Part shown: positions 7,155 to 13,513 of the stretch, piece by piece | Layout: each line of letters starts with the position of its first letter | Position numbering within the stretch: the first letter of the stretch is position 1 | NCBI GenBank assembly: GCA_017408725.1 | Contig: JAFQUA010000054.1 | Location: 1-13,796, forward strand | Length of the DNA stretch: 13,796 nucleotides | Direction: 5' to 3' | Source of the DNA: Oscillospiraceae bacterium | GTDB taxonomy: Bacteria; Bacillota_A; Clostridia; Oscillospirales; Oscillospiraceae | The notes under the pieces: generated by a model | What the model was told of the DNA's origin: nothing | The model's input: only the letters and a program-made list of their open reading frames with translations | Database searches by the model: none | Made by a program: the position numbers and the translations under genes

Positions 7155-8206
7155 TGCTTCTTACCTCCTTTGAACAGAAGGTAAAGGAACAGCGGGCCAC
7201 CCAGGAAAGAGGTGATGGCGCCAATGGGCAAAATCACAGGGCTGATGACCGTTCTGGCAAACAAATCGCCCAGCAGGAGCAACGTCGCGCCGCCTAAGAT
7301 AGAGCCGGGAATCAAGTACACATGGTTGTTGCCAACCACCATTCGGACAATATGAGGCGCAACCAAACCGATAAAACTGATCAGACCCACATTGGAAACC
7401 ACCACGGAGCTGGTTAAACAACACAGCACCATTCCCACAAGGGTCAGCCGCTTTACATGGATACCAAGGCTGATTGCCGTTTCCTCACCGCTTAAGAGGG
7501 CATTGTAATCCCATCGATGGGCAAAACAATAGATACAGAGGATCGCCACAATAACGGCCATACCACCCAAATCTTCCCATCCGGTACTGCCCAAATCACC
7601 AAAGGTCCAGAATACCAAGGTAGAAAGCTGCACTTCATCGGCGAAGTATTGGATAAGGGTGGTTGCACCGGTGAACATAGAGCTGATGGCCACGCCCGCC
7701 AGAACAATCCCCTCAGGGGATACCTGCCGGAACTTACTTAGGCCCAGAATCACCAAGGCTACCGCGATGGAACCAACAAAGGCGCACAGCGGAATGCCAA
7801 ACCGGTCGGTAGCGCCCAGGCCCAACACAACAATAGCAAATGCGGCTCCAAAGGTCGCACCCTGAGAGACACCCAAGGTAGAGGACGAAGCCAAGGGATT
7901 TCGCAGCACCGCCTGCAGGATACAACCGGCAAGACCCAGACCGCCTCCGGCAAGGATTGCCGTGAGGATGCGGGGCAGACGGTTGTTTTGAACAACGATA
8001 TTGATCTTTCTGTCAGCAGACATGCCAAAGATGCCTTTGATCAGTTCTCCAATGGGTGTTTCATAAGAACCGGCCCGAAGGCTGAGCAATACGGTCAGCA
8101 GCAGAACACCGCTGAGGGTCACAAGAAAGCTGATACTTTTGACTTGATTCTTTCGATACAGTTCGTCGATATTATTCTTCTCCAATTTTGATGGGACGGA
8201 ATTCAT
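7151..8206 (-). CDS. FecCD-family ABC transporter permease
   Basis: This 351-residue integral membrane protein has the typical hydrophobic profile of FecCD/BtuC permeases (about 9-10 helices) after a soluble N-terminus of about 23 residues. Family hallmarks are RLPRILTA (76-83), LRNPLAS (101-107) with TLGVSQGA just after, and the cytoplasmic coupling segment GEETAISLGIHV in the second half. It would work as a dimer with the ATPase and receive substrate from the lipoprotein. The start at 8206 overlaps the binding-protein gene by 35 nt. It is favoured because AAGGAGG stands 6 nt upstream, embedded in the binding-protein coding sequence. Members transport iron chelates, haem, cobalamin, and in some cases molybdate or tungstate. 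Confidence 0.92.
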   Translation of the reverse strand: MNSVPSKLEKNNIDELYRKNQVKSISFLVTLSGVLLLTVLLSLRAGSYETPIGELIKGIFGMSADRKINIVVQNNRLPRILTAILAGGGLGLAGCILQAVLRNPLASSSTLGVSQGATFGAAFAIVVLGLGATDRFGIPLCAFVGSIAVALVILGLSKFRQVSPEGIVLAGVAISSMFTGATTLIQYFADEVQLSTLVFWTFGDLGSTGWEDLGGMAVIVAILCIYCFAHRWDYNALLSGEETAISLGIHVKRLTLVGMVLCCLTSSVVVSNVGLISFIGLVAPHIVRMVVGNNHVYLIPGSILGGATLLLLGDLFARTVISPVILPIGAITSFLGGPLFLYLLFKGGKKQ

Positions 8207-9257
8207 AACCGGCCTCCTTCAGGTCTTCGTAGGGATTGGCTCCCAACAACTTTTCGAAAATCTCACCAGCCTTTTCTGCCGGATCTACATCCTTGAACTG
8301 CTCCGGATACATAACGCAGGCTGCGTAATAAGCATCTGCCAGCGCCGTTTCCAGGTTGGATGCAGAGGAACGGAAGGAAATTTGAGAGTAAACCTTACCC
8401 TCCTGCACAGCAGTAAGGGAGTTGTAGTAAGCGGGATTTTTCGCGTAGTCTTCTTTTATAAGGTTCATGCCGTTGAAGTCCAGAAAAATAATGTCCGGAT
8501 CCCAACTTAACACCTGCTCCAGGTCAATATTGAAGGCACCGTTCTGACCGGTGGTATCTGCCAGATTCTTTGCGCCAATCAGCTGGAACGGACCGTAGCC
8601 AGCTTCTGTGCCTTCAAATCCGTGATGACCCTTGAAGGATACACCGCCTACATACACAGAGGGCTTGCTGCTTTCCGGAATGTCCTTCGTGCGGTCATCC
8701 AGATCCTTTTGTATGCCCTTTAAGTAATTGGTCAGCTCCGTTGCACGGGTCTGCATACCATAGAGTTCACCCAAGATACAGATCGTATCGTATGCATTTT
8801 GATCCAAGGTGGTATCGCTGCCGGGAACCAAAACGACAGGTGTACCGGTCTTGGATTGCAGGTCATCCGCATCCACAGAAGCGGACTTACTCATTACGAT
8901 CACATCCGGGGCCAGGTTGATGATTTCTTCGGCATAGGGCTGTCCGTTGGTGCCGATCACAGGAAGATCCTTGAATTTATCAAAATTCACATAGTTATAA
9001 AGACGAGTCATGCCGGGTTTTACTTCATAGTCTTCCACGCCAACCACCAGGTCTTGCGCTCCTACATAACAGGTATACCGTAGAGCGCCAACACCCACGC
9101 AAACGATGGATTCCACTTTTTCCGGCACATTTACCTGACGGCCTGCACTATCCGTGATCGTGCGGGTATTGTCGGCATTTTCGCCGGTAGTTTGGCATCC
9201 GGCAAATAGGCTAAGACAAAGAACAGCCAACAGGAAGAATGCAATAATCTTTTTCAT
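8172..9257 (-). CDS. ABC transporter substrate-binding lipoprotein (metal/chelate, Peripla_BP_2 type)
   Basis: The 361-residue extracellular lipoprotein delivers substrate to the FecCD permease. The N-terminus is a lipoprotein signal peptide (MKKIIAFFLLAVLCLSLFAG with lipobox LFAGC; the lipidated residue is C21). The mature protein starts with ITDSAGRQVNVPEKVESIVCVG (residues 34-55), the standard opening of FepB/BtuF-like proteins, with NLAPDVIVMSKS (114-125) as the second typical segment. HHG at 211-213, followed by FEGTEAGYGPF, lies where the ligand cleft is expected; it is a region of possible specificity, not an assigned site. The RBS is AAAGAGGT, 6 nt before ATG. It is the first gene of the four-gene leftward operon. 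The FmdE partner gene makes molybdate, tungstate or another metal as plausible as iron; I cannot decide. Confidence 0.9.
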   Translation of the reverse strand: MKKIIAFFLLAVLCLSLFAGCQTTGENADNTRTITDSAGRQVNVPEKVESIVCVGVGALRYTCYVGAQDLVVGVEDYEVKPGMTRLYNYVNFDKFKDLPVIGTNGQPYAEEIINLAPDVIVMSKSASVDADDLQSKTGTPVVLVPGSDTTLDQNAYDTICILGELYGMQTRATELTNYLKGIQKDLDDRTKDIPESSKPSVYVGGVSFKGHHGFEGTEAGYGPFQLIGAKNLADTTGQNGAFNIDLEQVLSWDPDIIFLDFNGMNLIKEDYAKNPAYYNSLTAVQEGKVYSQISFRSSASNLETALADAYYAACVMYPEQFKDVDPAEKAGEIFEKLLGANPYEDLKEAGYEFRPIKIGEE

Positions 9258-9370
9258 ACAAATACCTCTTTCTTTTCCCGGCAGGCTGTGATATTATAAC
9301 AGTGCCTGCCTTTATTTGACGATTTGGGTCGGCACGCCCCGGTTTGGTTGCAGCCAGCCGGGGCACCTTT
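9258..9370 (-). promoter_or_regulatory. Structured 5' leader of the ABC/FmdE operon (candidate cis-regulatory RNA)
   Basis: The RNA made from the predicted promoter has two strong hairpins before the first gene. The upstream one pairs GCCCCGG with CCGGGGC (7 bp; 9358-9364 with 9336-9342), extended by GGT/GCC beyond a GT bulge, with a possible small inner TGG/CCA stem. The downstream one pairs GGCAGG with CCTGCC and CTGT with ACAG around a 2-nt bulge (9280-9310) and ends just before the RBS. No T-run follows, so it is not a plain terminator; it could control translation. The second hairpin loop also contains TATAAT, so an alternative promoter there is possible. It does not match the fluoride or cobalamin riboswitch consensus as I remember them. 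Confidence 0.4.
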
Positions 9371-9376
9371 GTGTCC

Positions 9377-9405
9377 ATTATAGCGAATCCCCCCACACCG
9401 TACAA
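9377..9405 (-). promoter_or_regulatory. Promoter of the ABC/FmdE operon
   Basis: On the minus strand TTGTAC (9400-9405) is followed by exactly 17 bp and a perfect TATAAT (9377-9382). The predicted start is near 9370. The -35 and spacer lie inside a C-tract/G-tract dyad, so a bound protein would block polymerase. Confidence 0.65.
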
Positions 9406-9420
9406 GCCGGGTGGGGGGAT
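9387..9420. promoter_or_regulatory. C-tract/G-tract dyad over the ABC operon promoter (candidate operator)
   Basis: The arms ATCCCCCCAC (9387-9396) and GTGGGGGGAT (9411-9420) are perfect inverted repeats, 10 bp each, around a 14-bp centre. The centre contains the -35 TTGTAC of the leftward promoter and the right-hand part of its spacer. Six-base G/C runs in dyad symmetry resemble operators of CsoR/RcnR-family metal sensors. That comparison is from general knowledge, and no such regulator gene is in the window. Confidence 0.55.
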
Positions 9421-9443
9421 ATTTTTCGATAATATTTTATCTA

Positions 9444-9460
9444 TATCCCCCGGTGGGGGT
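9444..9460. promoter_or_regulatory. Second C-tract/G-tract dyad beside the rightward promoter
   Basis: ATCCCCC-ggt-GGGGGTT contains a perfect CCCCC-N3-GGGGG core (13 bp) directly abutting the -35 of the rightward promoter. It shares the ATCCCCC half-site with the other dyad about 24 bp away, which suggests one regulator for both divergent promoters. Confidence 0.45.
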
Positions 9461-9488
9461 TGTAGTCAAAACGTGAAAGCATTACAAT
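9460..9488 (+). promoter_or_regulatory. Promoter of the uridine-kinase-like gene
   Basis: TTGTAG (9460-9465), a 17-bp spacer and TACAAT (9483-9488) form a good sigma-A-type promoter with a predicted start near 9495. The -35 hexamer is nearly identical to that of the divergent promoter (TTGTAC). Confidence 0.6.
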
Positions 9489-9515
9489 AGAGGAAATATC
9501 AAGGGGGGTAGCAAA

Positions 9516-10061
9516 ATGAATAGCAATCTGGAATCCGCGATAAAGCAAATAGATGACCTGTTAACACAAAAGGACGCGGTCATCGTGGCTATTGACGGAA
9601 AATGCACCTCCGGCAAGACCACCTTGGCTTCCAAACTGGCAGAGCTCTATGACTGCAATGTATTTCACATGGATGACTTTTTCCTTCGCCCAGAGCAGAG
9701 AACACCTGAGCGGTTTGCCGAAGTAGGCGGTAATGTGGACTATGAGCGATTTCTGGAAGAAGTCCTGCTTCCTCTGAAATCCAGCAAAACTTTCTCTTAC
9801 CGTCCCTTTGATTGCAGCACCGTTACACTTTCTGACCCTGTTATTGTTACTCCCAAAAGGCTGAACATCATAGAAGGCACTTACAGTCACCATCCCTATT
9901 TTGGAAACCCATATGATTTGAAAATCCTGCTGACTATCGATGAGGAAACTCAACGCAGAAGGATTCTGGATCGCCCGGAATTTCTGCATAAGCGCTTTTT
10001 TCAAGAATGGATTCCAATGGAGAATCGGTATTTTGACGCGTTGATTCGTGAAATGAAATAA
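9516..10061 (+). CDS. Uridine-kinase-like P-loop NTPase
   Basis: This 181-residue soluble P-loop kinase is related to uridine/phosphoribulokinase proteins. It has a helical start (1-20), strand VIVAIDG, Walker A GKCTSGKTT (28-36), HMDDFF (51-56), which supplies the acidic base/Mg ligands, IIEGTYSHHP (118-127, substrate-side loop), and an Arg-rich lid RRRILDR (147-153). Relatives are called uridine kinase, but the small single-domain size leaves the true phosphate acceptor open. The family often continues 10-20 residues beyond WIPMENRYF with a Cys-Asp segment; here it ends with DALIREMK, so a slightly short C-terminus is possible. The start is firmly set by AAGGGGGG (9501-9508), 7 nt upstream. 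It is divergent from the ABC operon and seems to share its operators. Confidence 0.82.
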   Translation: MNSNLESAIKQIDDLLTQKDAVIVAIDGKCTSGKTTLASKLAELYDCNVFHMDDFFLRPEQRTPERFAEVGGNVDYERFLEEVLLPLKSSKTFSYRPFDCSTVTLSDPVIVTPKRLNIIEGTYSHHPYFGNPYDLKILLTIDEETQRRRILDRPEFLHKRFFQEWIPMENRYFDALIREMK

Positions 10062-10095
10062 AAAGTTCTTATTTTCTTCACCAATTCAACAGTTA

Positions 10096-10144
10096 TATCC
10101 AGTATTATATGGATACAGACACGGAAGCCGTGAGCCGTGTTCTG
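10096..10144 (+). other. Overlapping inverted repeats after the kinase gene
   Basis: TATCC (10096-10100) can pair with GGATA (10111-10115). Next to it CAGACACGG (10116-10124) can pair with CCGTGTTCTG (10135-10144) with one bulge, or CACGG (10120-10124) with CCGTG (10128-10132). These pairings are mutually exclusive. They could be a weak terminator (TCTCTTTT lies about 10 nt further) or a remnant of something else. I see no gene between 10062 and 10225. Confidence 0.3.
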
Positions 10145-10186
10145 CATCATCCGTCTCTTTTCTACCTCTCTTCTTTCTACCCAAGC

Positions 10187-10219
10187 AAGAACCCCGCTGC
10201 GCAGTGCAGCGGGGTTCTT
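10187..10219. terminator. Bidirectional terminator-like hairpin between convergent genes
   Basis: A perfect 14-bp stem, AAGAACCCCGCTGC (10187-10200) with GCAGCGGGGTTCTT (10206-10219), closes a 5-nt loop. It sits between the rightward kinase and the leftward RACo-like remnant. The stem itself ends in TTCTT on both strands, a weak U-tract in each direction. Confidence 0.7.
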
Positions 10220-10225
10220 CATACT

Positions 10226-11111
10226 TTACGGTTCCTTGTTGAGCCTTTCCGCAATTGTTGGAAATCTGTCCATATCGGTATGGGGAATGAATTTGGCTGC
10301 CTGCATTCGGATCAGAAAGTCCGGGACAGAGGCAAATTGAACGCAGTACATATTCTCTAGCAGCTCCCGCATTTCCTCCAAGCGATCCTGATTAGTCAGC
10401 AATATCCTTGCGCCTTCCAGCGAGGTATTGGCAATCATATGGTACTTTTCTCTGGGCAAATCCGGGAAGATGCCGATGGTGATTGCCGCCTCCAGATCCG
10501 AATGAGCCGGGAACGCGCCGGATAGGTAGCACTTATCTACTTGCTTCTCGGTAACTCCGGCAGAATCCAGGATACATTCGATCATGGTAAACGCTGCCGC
10601 CTTGGTGTCCAGGTACTGATCGATATCCGTCTGGGTAAAATACAACGGTTTTCCGCTTTCGGACTCTTCCGCTTTGGCATATACCGCAGCATACTGATTT
10701 TCGTCCTGCAGATATACGATACGGTCAGAGGCATCGGGATTCAAGTGACCTGCCATGTTGATCCAGCCGTTTAGCCGCATTTGTGCCAGCAAATCGATGA
10801 TACCGCTGCCGCAGATGCCAACCGGCTTTCTGTTGCCAATGGTGGTATAGGAGATCCGGCCATCGGAGATCTTTACCTTGTCGATGGCACCGGGCGCCGC
10901 ACGCATTCCGTAGCGGCTGATATACCCTTCCAGCGCAGGACCGGCCGCACCGGCACAGCGGATACAGCTTCCGAATCACACGCAAAGGCATTGTCACATG
11001 GGGATAACCCAATGCTTCCAACGCCAGCAGAATCCGCTTTTGGTCACTGACCGCCACTTCCTCCGTGGGCATCTTGAGGCTGAGGTATTCTTTTTTACTG
11101 AAGCTATTCAT
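10226..11111 (-). pseudogene. RACo-like (DUF4445/ASKHA) corrinoid-activator remnant with internal deletion and frameshift
   Basis: RACo-type proteins are ATP-driven reductive activators that return inactive Co(II) corrinoid methyltransferase proteins to Co(I). Intact forms have an N-terminal [2Fe-2S] ferredoxin domain and total about 550-650 residues. Only the C-terminal ASKHA part is here: in frame from about 10980 it reads CAGAAGPALEGYISRYGMRAAPGAI (CAGAAGPALEG then ISRYGMRAAPGAI), then GICGSGIIDLLAQM and YLSGAF with DLEAAITIGIFPDLP. This frame is preceded by a stop (TGA). A separate 5' piece starts at ATG 11111 with AAGGAGG 6 nt upstream and reads MNSFSKKEYLSLKMPTEE and on for about 53 codons before its frame becomes meaningless near 10955. 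I do not recognise that segment. The two pieces are out of frame and no ferredoxin domain is present, so a deletion of several hundred bases or more is inferred. Non-functional. Confidence 0.8.
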
Positions 11112-11137
11112 ACACAGCCTCCTTTTCTTTTTTCTGT

Positions 11138-11146
11138 ATTATAGCA
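11138..11146 (-). promoter_or_regulatory. Extended -10 promoter for the RACo-like remnant
   Basis: On the minus strand TGCTATAAT (11146 down to 11138) is a perfect TATAAT with a TG extension. There is no good -35 (CTGTAT at the 17-bp position). Transcription would start near 11131, giving a leader of about 20 nt with AAGGAGG. The pseudogene therefore retains intact initiation signals. Confidence 0.6.
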
Positions 11147-11177
11147 CATTCTTATGAAAAATACAGTGAGAAAATCA

Positions 11178-11214
11178 CAAAAAACGCACAGCCCGGTGGC
11201 AAACCGGGCTGTGC
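11178..11214 (-). terminator. Terminator of the beta-galactosidase gene
   Basis: On the minus strand a perfect 12-bp stem, GCACAGCCCGGT with ACCGGGCTGTGC (11186-11197 and 11203-11214), closes a 5-nt loop and is followed by GTTTTTTG. It lies 22 nt after the GH42 stop codon and isolates the remnant downstream. Confidence 0.92.
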
Positions 11215-11236
11215 ATTTAAGGAGGAGAAAAGGTGA

Positions 11237-13255
11237 TTAAACACCTGTATCGGGAATGTTCAGAATCAAAGCATCGTAATGCTTCATGCGCATTCCACTT
11301 TCAACCTTTTTGCCGGTAAGAAGATCGGTATACCCCACAAACTGATCTGGGATCACGATTTCTGTTTCTTTAAAGTTGAAAATGTAGTAATGGGTGCTGT
11401 TAGCAGTCTTTCTGCAGACTACCTCAAGGGCAGTGGGTTCCTTGACAACCGGGTGGACGCCTGCCTGCTGGGTTGCCATCTTCAGCACCTTATCGATGCC
11501 CTCCTGGCCCATATTGGTACCGATGTAATAGGTGCAGCCCTTGCCAAAGGTATTCTTGGTAATGGCAGGCATGCCGGCATAGAAGTTTTCATCGTAGGAA
11601 GCCAGCAGCTGCGCGCCCTCCAGATGCATCAGATCGCAAAGCAGATTGCAGCTCATTCTGGTTCCGTCCGTGAAGGTGATGGTATTGGTCTGCTCGGGAG
11701 CCAGTGCGTCGATCTCTTCCACCCAAATGCCAGCCAGCTCACGCAGAGGACCGGGATATCCGCCCAGATGGACATTGTCAGACTCGTTCACAAGGCCGCT
11801 CATGAAGGTAGTGATCAGGATACCGCCGTTTTCCACGAACTTGGTCAGCGCTTCCTTCATACCCTGTTTGACCATATACAGTACGGGAGCAACCACGATC
11901 TTGTACTTGCTGAAATCGGCATCCACAGGGATCATATTGACGCCGATGTTGTTGTCATAGAAGAACTTGTAATAGTGGTGGATCTGATCCACATACTTCA
12001 GATCCTCGGTAGGACCGCTGGTGTAATCCAGTGCCCAGTAGTTATCCCAGTCAAAGATGATACCTACATCTGCCTGGTTGACACTACCCAAGGTAGAGGT
12101 GCCCAGCCGCTCCAGCTCCTCACCGAGCTGTTTGACTTCCCGGAAAACGCGGGTATTGTTGTGTCCCACATGACCGATAACCGCACCGTGGAACTTTTCA
12201 CAGCCGCCAACACTGCGGCGCAGCTGGAAGAACTGCACGGTATCGGCACCGTGGGCCATGGTCTGAATGCTCTGCGCGCGCATCTGGCCGGGCTTCTTCA
12301 GGGAGTTATAGGGCTGCCAGTTCTGCTGGCTGGGGGTCTGCTCCAGCAGCATAAAGGGCGCATCCTTCAATCCACGCATCAGATCGTGGCTCATAGCCGT
12401 AAAGCTCCAGGGGGTATTGTAGCTGGGATAGTTGTCCCAGGACACGATATCCATTTCCTTGGCCCACTTAAAGTAGTCCAGGAACTTATAGGTTCCCATC
12501 AGATTGGTGGTGATGATGGTATCGGGATTATACTGGCGAACCACATCCCGCTCCATCTTGTAGTTTTCCAGCATACTGTCAGACATAAATCTGCGGTAAT
12601 CCACAGAAAGGCCGGCAAATGCGGTGTCCGTACCGTTTTCCATGCCGTCACCCAGGGCGTTGGGCAGTACGATCTCATCCCAGTCATATACGGTATGACC
12701 CCAGAATTCCATATTCCAGGCCTTATTGACCGCTTCGATGGTGCCATACTTCTTCAGCCAAACTCGGAACGCCTTCTCACAGTTTTCACAGTAGCATTCG
12801 CCACCGTACTCATTGCTGATGTGCCAGCAGGTCACATGGGGGTTATGTGCATAACGCTCAGCCAGTTTTTCTACCAAAGCCTTGGCGTACTTCTGGAATA
12901 CCAGAGAGTTGGGGCAATGATTGTGCCGCTGACCGAACTTGTGATGCCGGCCAAAGTAATCCGTTCTGGCAACCTCGGGATACTTCTTATACAGCCACGC
13001 AGGCATAGCGCCGGTGGAAGTGGCCAGCACAATATCGTAGTTTTCCTTGCTCAGCATCTCCACGATCTCATCCAACTCATCAAAATAGTAGGTATCCTCA
13101 GCAGGCTGGATCTTTGCCCAGGAAAAGACATTGATAGTTGCGCTGTTGATATGGGCATCCCGGAAATACACCATATCCTGATCCCAGATTTCTTTGGGCC
13201 ACTGATTGGGATTGTAGTCTCCGCCGTATAAAATTCTACCAAATCCTTTTGCCAT
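11237..13255 (-). CDS. GH42 beta-galactosidase
   Basis: The 672-residue glycoside hydrolase family 42 enzyme releases terminal beta-galactose from oligosaccharides. It lacks a signal peptide, so it is cytoplasmic and would act on imported sugars. It opens MAKGFGRILYGGDYNPNQWP, as in typical GH42. Acid/base E149 lies in WHISNEYGG, nucleophile E305 in FMLLEQTPSQ, and four Cys (C114, C154, C156, C159 in HNHCP and CYCENC) match the structural zinc site of the family. The TIM barrel spans about 1-395, the trimerisation domain B about 400-600, and the beta C-terminal domain the rest. Full length. The start is supported by GAGGAG, 8 nt upstream. It stands alone, without a sugar transporter or regulator in the window, and ends at a strong terminator. 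GH42 enzymes often prefer galacto-oligosaccharides or plant-derived beta-galactosides to lactose; the substrate here is unknown. Confidence 0.94.
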   Translation of the reverse strand: MAKGFGRILYGGDYNPNQWPKEIWDQDMVYFRDAHINSATINVFSWAKIQPAEDTYYFDELDEIVEMLSKENYDIVLATSTGAMPAWLYKKYPEVARTDYFGRHHKFGQRHNHCPNSLVFQKYAKALVEKLAERYAHNPHVTCWHISNEYGGECYCENCEKAFRVWLKKYGTIEAVNKAWNMEFWGHTVYDWDEIVLPNALGDGMENGTDTAFAGLSVDYRRFMSDSMLENYKMERDVVRQYNPDTIITTNLMGTYKFLDYFKWAKEMDIVSWDNYPSYNTPWSFTAMSHDLMRGLKDAPFMLLEQTPSQQNWQPYNSLKKPGQMRAQSIQTMAHGADTVQFFQLRRSVGGCEKFHGAVIGHVGHNNTRVFREVKQLGEELERLGTSTLGSVNQADVGIIFDWDNYWALDYTSGPTEDLKYVDQIHHYYKFFYDNNIGVNMIPVDADFSKYKIVVAPVLYMVKQGMKEALTKFVENGGILITTFMSGLVNESDNVHLGGYPGPLRELAGIWVEEIDALAPEQTNTITFTDGTRMSCNLLCDLMHLEGAQLLASYDENFYAGMPAITKNTFGKGCTYYIGTNMGQEGIDKVLKMATQQAGVHPVVKEPTALEVVCRKTANSTHYYIFNFKETEIVIPDQFVGYTDLLTGKKVESGMRMKHYDALILNIPDTGV

Positions 13256-13318
13256 AATGATTTCTCCTCATTAAAAATGGATGGGTATCGGTTGGGTTGT
13301 GTACTGGTTTATACGACA

Positions 13319-13335
13319 GGAAATTCACAATTTCC
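13319..13335. promoter_or_regulatory. Perfect 17-bp dyad upstream of GH42 (candidate operator)
   Basis: GGAAATT-CAC-AATTTCC is a perfect 7-bp inverted repeat with a 3-bp centre, 64 bp before the GH42 start. On the minus strand TATAAA follows 5 bp downstream (13308-13313), but no good -35 goes with it. The dyad falls either within that promoter or about 40 nt into the leader of the upstream promoter. It is a plausible repressor site for sugar control. Confidence 0.45.
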
Positions 13336-13375
13336 CACGAAATGACGGTTATCTCTGAATTTATCTTTCAATAAT

Positions 13376-13404
13376 ATGATATTTTTTGAATATCAGAAAG
13401 TAAA
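13376..13404 (-). promoter_or_regulatory. Candidate promoter of the GH42 gene
   Basis: On the minus strand TTTACT (13399-13404), a 17-bp spacer and TATCAT (13376-13381; 5/6 match to TATAAT) give a predicted start near 13369 and a leader of about 115 nt. A perfect dyad TGATATT-ttttg-AATATCA (13377-13395) covers the -10 and part of the spacer and could be a second operator. Confidence 0.45.
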
Positions 13405-13432
13405 TGGACTTTCGAATACAGAACATGGAGAC

Positions 13433-13454
13433 ATCTGTACAGAATCGTACAGAT
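13433..13454. repeat. Perfect inverted repeat ATCTGTAC-N6-GTACAGAT
   Basis: Eight-bp arms at 13433-13440 and 13447-13454 surround AGAATC. The left arm is also part of a 10-bp palindrome TCTGTACAGA (13434-13443). It lies between the ClpB terminator and the GH42 promoter, about 30 bp upstream of the -35, a position suitable for an activator or a looping repressor. Its role is unknown. Confidence 0.4.
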
Positions 13455-13455
13455 C

Positions 13456-13492
13456 GCAAAAAGTCGGTCACTCAAAATAGAAGTGACCGACT
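13456..13492 (-). terminator. Terminator of clpB
   Basis: On the minus strand AGTCGGTCACT and AGTGACCGACT (13482-13492 and 13462-13472) form a perfect 11-bp stem with a 9-nt loop, followed by TTTTTGC. It lies 21 nt after the ClpB stop codon. Confidence 0.9.
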
Positions 13493-13513
13493 CATCCTGT
13501 GTTGTTGTCAGGT

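Noticed and set aside
10109..10360. 83-codon plus-strand frame after the kinase gene
   Set aside because: It runs through the terminator hairpin and into the antisense of the RACo-like remnant; no RBS and no recognisable sequence.
11279..13231. 650-codon open frame on the plus strand opposite the beta-galactosidase
   Set aside because: It is the antisense shadow of the GH42 gene, has no family motifs and low-complexity His/Ile-rich composition; GH42 is complete with catalytic residues and RBS.
13256..13513. CIRCE or CtsR sites near clpB
   Set aside because: No TTAGCACTC-N9-GAGTGCTAA-like dyad or CtsR heptad repeat; this is moreover the 3' side of clpB.
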